The position numbers were made by a program, and so were the translations under genes. Positions 15,201-17,686 of a stretch of DNA of 17,686 nt are shown here, one piece after another. Each line of letters opens with the position of its first letter. Within the stretch, counting starts at the first letter, position 1. The stretch is from an uncultured Collinsella sp. (lineage in GTDB: Bacteria; Actinomycetota; Coriobacteriia; Coriobacteriales; Coriobacteriaceae): contig CAUDAE010000025.1 of the NCBI GenBank assembly GCA_958447445.1, forward strand, positions 1 through 17,686, in the 5' to 3' direction. A model generated the notes under the pieces. The model was not told the origin of the DNA, did not search any database, and was given only the letters and a program-made list of their open reading frames with translations.

Positions 15201-15983
15201 ATGGATAAGCGAGATCTTGAGCAGCTGCTGAGCGATGTTGCCGGCGGATCAGCCACCCCTGCCGATGCCCTTACGCGCATCCAGACGGCTCCGACCGCCG
15301 ATTTGGGCTTTGCGCAGCTTGATCTTTCGCGCGGAGTGCGCCAGGGAGCCGGCGAGGTTGTCTACGGTGCCGGTAAAACCGCCGAGCAGATTGCCGCCAT
15401 TATCGAAGCGCTGCGCGATGCCGGCCAGGAGCGCATCCTAGTCACACGCTTGGATGCCGAAAAAGCCGCGCACTCCGCTGAGCTTCTCGGCAACGACATC
15501 GACCTGGGATATGTCCCGGACGCCCAGCTCGCCCTGGTGGGTGGCAAGCCCTCCCCCACCGGTAACGGACGCGTTGTCGTCGCCTGCGCCGGCACGAGCG
15601 ACCTGCCCGTCGCCGAAGAGGCGGCACTGACGGCCGAGTTCTACGGCAACGAGGTCGACCGCCTCTACGACGTGGGTGTCGCCGGCCTGCACCGCCTGCT
15701 CGCTCATGCCGAGGAACTTGCCCAGGCGCAGGTGGTCATCGCCATCGCCGGCATGGAAGGCGCCCTGGCGAGCGTTATCGGCGGTCTTGTGAGCTGTCCG
15801 GTCATCGCCGTCCCCACCAGCGTGGGCTATGGCGCGAGCTTTGGCGGCGTGGCCGCACTGCTCGCCATGCTCAACTCCTGCGCCAGCGGCGTTTCAGTCG
15901 TCAACATCGACAATGGCTTCGGCGCCGCCTACCAGGCAAGTCTTATCAATCATTTGAGCGCCGGCACGCCCTGCGCCCGTTAA
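15201..15983 (+). CDS. larB: Nickel-pincer cofactor biosynthesis protein LarB
   Basis: A 260-residue enzyme of the LarB family. LarB carboxylates nicotinic acid adenine dinucleotide and releases AMP, giving pyridinium-3,5-biscarboxylic acid mononucleotide, the first step toward the nickel-pincer nucleotide cofactor of lactate racemase LarA. The C-terminal half is PurE-like (GRVVVACAGTSDLPVAEEAA, then ASVIGGLVSCPVIAVPTSVGYGASFGGVAALLAMLNSCASGVSVVNIDNGFGAA). The N-terminal part has the LarB-specific LDLSRGVRQGAGEVVYGAGKT segment. The start at 15201 has AAGGG 8 nt upstream; an in-frame Met at 15168 has no family match. larC follows after 10 bp. larE and larA are not in the window. Confidence 0.93.
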   Translation: MDKRDLEQLLSDVAGGSATPADALTRIQTAPTADLGFAQLDLSRGVRQGAGEVVYGAGKTAEQIAAIIEALRDAGQERILVTRLDAEKAAHSAELLGNDIDLGYVPDAQLALVGGKPSPTGNGRVVVACAGTSDLPVAEEAALTAEFYGNEVDRLYDVGVAGLHRLLAHAEELAQAQVVIAIAGMEGALASVIGGLVSCPVIAVPTSVGYGASFGGVAALLAMLNSCASGVSVVNIDNGFGAAYQASLINHLSAGTPCAR

Positions 15984-15993
15984 GGAGCATTCT

Positions 15994-16899
15994 ATGTCCA
16001 ACCATCAGCACACGCTTATCATCGACGGCACCTCGGGCATCAGCGGCGACATGACCGTCGCAGTCCTGCTCGACCTGGGCGCCAGCGAGGAGCACCTGCG
16101 CGAACAGCTCGCCACGCTGCCGGTCGACGGGTTTGAGGTTGCCGTCACACGCGTAAACAAGCATGGCATCGACGCCTGCGACTTTGACGTTCAGCTGGCA
16201 GAGGAGCTCGAGAACCACGACCACGACATGGCCTGGCTCTACGGCAACGAAGCGGGCACCGAGCACACACATGAGCATGAGCACCACCATCATGACCATG
16301 GCGAACACGAACACGAGCATGACCATGAGGGCCACGCCCATGAGCACGAGGATCATCACCACACCCACCACCATCATCACCGCTCGCTAGCCGATGTCAC
16401 GGAAATTATCGAGAATTCGCAGCTAAGCGATGGCGCAAAGCGTCGCGCGCTCGCCATTTTTTCCGTACTCGCTGCTGCCGAGGCCAAGGCTCACGGCAAA
16501 ACGCCCGAGACTGTCATGTTCCACGAGGTGGGCGCCGTCGACTCCATCGTCGACGTCTGCTCTGTTGCCATCTGCCTCGACGACCTGGGTATTGAGGATA
16601 TCGTGGTCGAGTCGCTCTCCGAGGGCCACGGAACCATCCGCTGCGCCCACGGCCTCATGCCCATTCCCGTCCCCGCTGTCGTCAACCTATGCCAAGCAAG
16701 CAATATCGCCCTCACGCCCGCACCGGTCGCCGGCGAGCTCGTGACGCCCACGGGCGCTGCCATCGTCGCCGCACTGCGTACGTCCGAGCACCTGCCGGCC
16801 CGCTACCGCATCGAGGCCGTCGGCTACGGCGCCGGTAAGCGCCCCTACGAGGGCTGCTCCGGCACGCTCCGTTGCCTGTTTGTTCACGTGGACGCATAG
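15994..16899 (+). CDS. larC: LarC1-like nickel insertion protein, short form
   Basis: A 301-residue protein matching the N-terminal part (LarC1) of LarC, the CTP-dependent cyclometallase that inserts nickel into the pincer cofactor. Family signs are the N-terminal IIDGTSGISGDM, the central FHEVGAVDSIVDVC, HGLMPIPVPAVVNL, ELVTPTGAAIVAAL and the near-terminal GYGAGKRPYEG. Residues 91-129 are a metal-binding-type histidine tract with 23 His in 39 positions. LarC proteins of about 400 residues carry a further C-terminal LarC2 domain. Here the frame ends at TAG 16897-16899, and no LarC2-like sequence appears in any forward frame, because tetR starts 2 bp later. LarC2 may be elsewhere or lost. GGAG lies 7 nt before the ATG. 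Confidence 0.9.
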   Translation: MSNHQHTLIIDGTSGISGDMTVAVLLDLGASEEHLREQLATLPVDGFEVAVTRVNKHGIDACDFDVQLAEELENHDHDMAWLYGNEAGTEHTHEHEHHHHDHGEHEHEHDHEGHAHEHEDHHHTHHHHHRSLADVTEIIENSQLSDGAKRRALAIFSVLAAAEAKAHGKTPETVMFHEVGAVDSIVDVCSVAICLDDLGIEDIVVESLSEGHGTIRCAHGLMPIPVPAVVNLCQASNIALTPAPVAGELVTPTGAAIVAALRTSEHLPARYRIEAVGYGAGKRPYEGCSGTLRCLFVHVDA

Positions 16900-16901
16900 C
16901 C

Positions 16902-17441
16902 ATGGATGCCCGCAAAACCAAAAGCCGCGCCGCTATTGTCACGGCGTTTTCTGAGCTCCTTCGCGAGGAGGACTACGGCAAGATCACCGTCGGCGACATC
17001 ATCGCGCGCGCTCACGTAGGCCGCGCGACATTCTACGGCCTCTTTAAGAGCAAAGACGACCTACTATCCGAGCTCGTGAGCGACATCTGCACCCACGCCC
17101 TCGACGACGATGGCACACCGCTCGACGACCCACTCGTGCAGGTCGAGCATATTCTCAACAATCTCTGGGAGCGTCGCCAGGGCGTCCGGGCCCTCGTAGC
17201 CGGCGCCGGCTCACGCGTCTTCGCCGACTGCCTACGCAAGACCATCATGTCACGAGCAGCCGAAACCGTCCCCACCGACCCAAACGGCCCCGCCGCCACC
17301 ATGGACCGAAGCTTCCTACTACACCACATAGCCTCAAGCTTCGTAGGAATGGTCCAATGGTGGGCCTGGCACAACTTCCAAGCCCCAAAAGAGGAAGTAG
17401 CCAAAGACTACCTATCAGCCATAAAACCCCTCTTCACCTAA
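16902..17441 (+). CDS. TetR/AcrR-family transcriptional regulator
   Basis: A 179-residue TetR-type DNA-binding protein. The N-terminal HTH spans about residues 8-52 (AAIVTAFSELLREEDYGKITVGDIIARAHVGRATFYGLFKSKDDLL). The C-terminal ligand domain is all-helical and ends with FVGMVQWWAWHNFQAPKEEVAKDYL, typical of a TetR subgroup with unknown ligands. It starts 2 bp after the larC stop, with no strong ribosome-binding site, so it probably depends on translational coupling and belongs to the lar group; it may regulate that group. Codon use changes sharply in the last third: the 63 codons from 17250 to 17438 contain no T-ending codon and only one avoidable G-ending codon. Confidence 0.88.
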   Translation: MDARKTKSRAAIVTAFSELLREEDYGKITVGDIIARAHVGRATFYGLFKSKDDLLSELVSDICTHALDDDGTPLDDPLVQVEHILNNLWERRQGVRALVAGAGSRVFADCLRKTIMSRAAETVPTDPNGPAATMDRSFLLHHIASSFVGMVQWWAWHNFQAPKEEVAKDYLSAIKPLFT

Positions 17442-17450
17442 ATAAGAAGC

Positions 17451-17686
17451 TCATCCCAAAGCATCGCCCCAACCCAGGCCGCCACGCATCCCAAAGTGCC
17501 GCTCGCATTTCAACGCCCCCAACAGCGACAAGCCCCTCCCATCCAAATCCAAATTCAGATTTATATGTTGGGTTGCTTGCTCGAGCGCAGCAAAGACCCC
17601 GCAGCCGTCCGCATGGGGTAACTTCCCAGCGCATTCCGCACTGATATTTTCTGTATTGAAGACGTCGATGATGCACCCGTATACCA
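17451..17686 (-). CDS. Possible C-terminal part of an ORF running off the right edge
   Basis: Read leftward from 17684, one frame stays open to a TGA at 17451-17453, giving 77 residues with no start inside the window. The peptide begins VYGCIIDVFNTENISAECAG and ends GLGWGDALG. It includes an acidic-hydrophobic stretch (HINLNLDLDG) that looks more protein-like than the other frames, but I recognise no family. If real it converges on tetR with 9 bp between the stops. The strand composition bias of the region could keep such a frame open by chance. Apart from this, 17442-17686 shows no terminator, RNA gene or repeat that I can support. Confidence 0.25.
   Translation of the reverse strand, partial: VYGCIIDVFNTENISAECAGKLPHADGCGVFAALEQATQHINLNLDLDGRGLSLLGALKCERHFGMRGGLGWGDALG

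Noticed and set aside
16900..17100. A LarC2 domain reached by programmed frameshift at the end of larC
   Set aside because: The frames after the larC stop were read; one is tetR and the others show no LarC2-like sequence.
17434..17676. An 80-residue minus-strand frame with a start at 17676
   Set aside because: The composition is erratic (many Cys, Arg, Trp), there is no ribosome-binding site, and it overlaps the tetR stop; another frame on the same strand looks more protein-like.

Overview
The window looks like the chromosome of a GC-rich gut actinobacterium of the Coriobacteriia, most likely Collinsella or a close relative. This is inferred from gene content (EbgA/EbgC beta-galactosidase, feoA-feoA-feoB plus a Cys-rich FeoB partner, Lar cofactor genes) and from strong GC bias at third codon positions. 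No rRNA, tRNA, CRISPR array, phage or transposase gene was seen.

Layout. Positions 1-7700 hold mostly leftward genes: an orphan LacI-type regulator (189-1268); a ferrous iron uptake locus read right to left as feoA, feoA, feoB and a small Cys-rich FeoB-associated protein (1413-4773); an HPr gene whose regulatory Ser46 position is Asp (4962-5210); a 220-bp non-coding element with 31-bp terminal inverted repeats (5309-5528); and an APC-family amino acid permease broken by a frameshift near its N-terminus (5633-7088). Most of these units end in a clear hairpin plus T-run read leftward.

Positions 7242-12101 form a lactose/beta-galactoside module. ebgA and ebgC are read leftward and translationally coupled. 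A divergent LacI regulator is read rightward. The spacer between them carries three identical CAACCGGTTG operators that overlap the likely ebgA promoter.

Positions 12102-12383 separate lacI from the convergent aspS. This gap holds four 62-bp repeat units, three of them complete hairpins whose arms differ in sequence between units but keep base pairing by matched changes. It is the most unusual structure in the window.

Positions 12407-17441: aspS (leftward), serB (rightward), then a compact larB-larC-tetR group for the nickel-pincer nucleotide cofactor of lactate-racemase-type enzymes. larC codes only for the N-terminal LarC1 part. The last third of tetR switches abruptly to codons ending in A or C. 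A possible leftward ORF runs off the right edge.

The genes serve housekeeping (aspS, serB, ptsH), iron uptake, sugar use and nickel cofactor synthesis. The unexplained content is mainly in the intergenic DNA.
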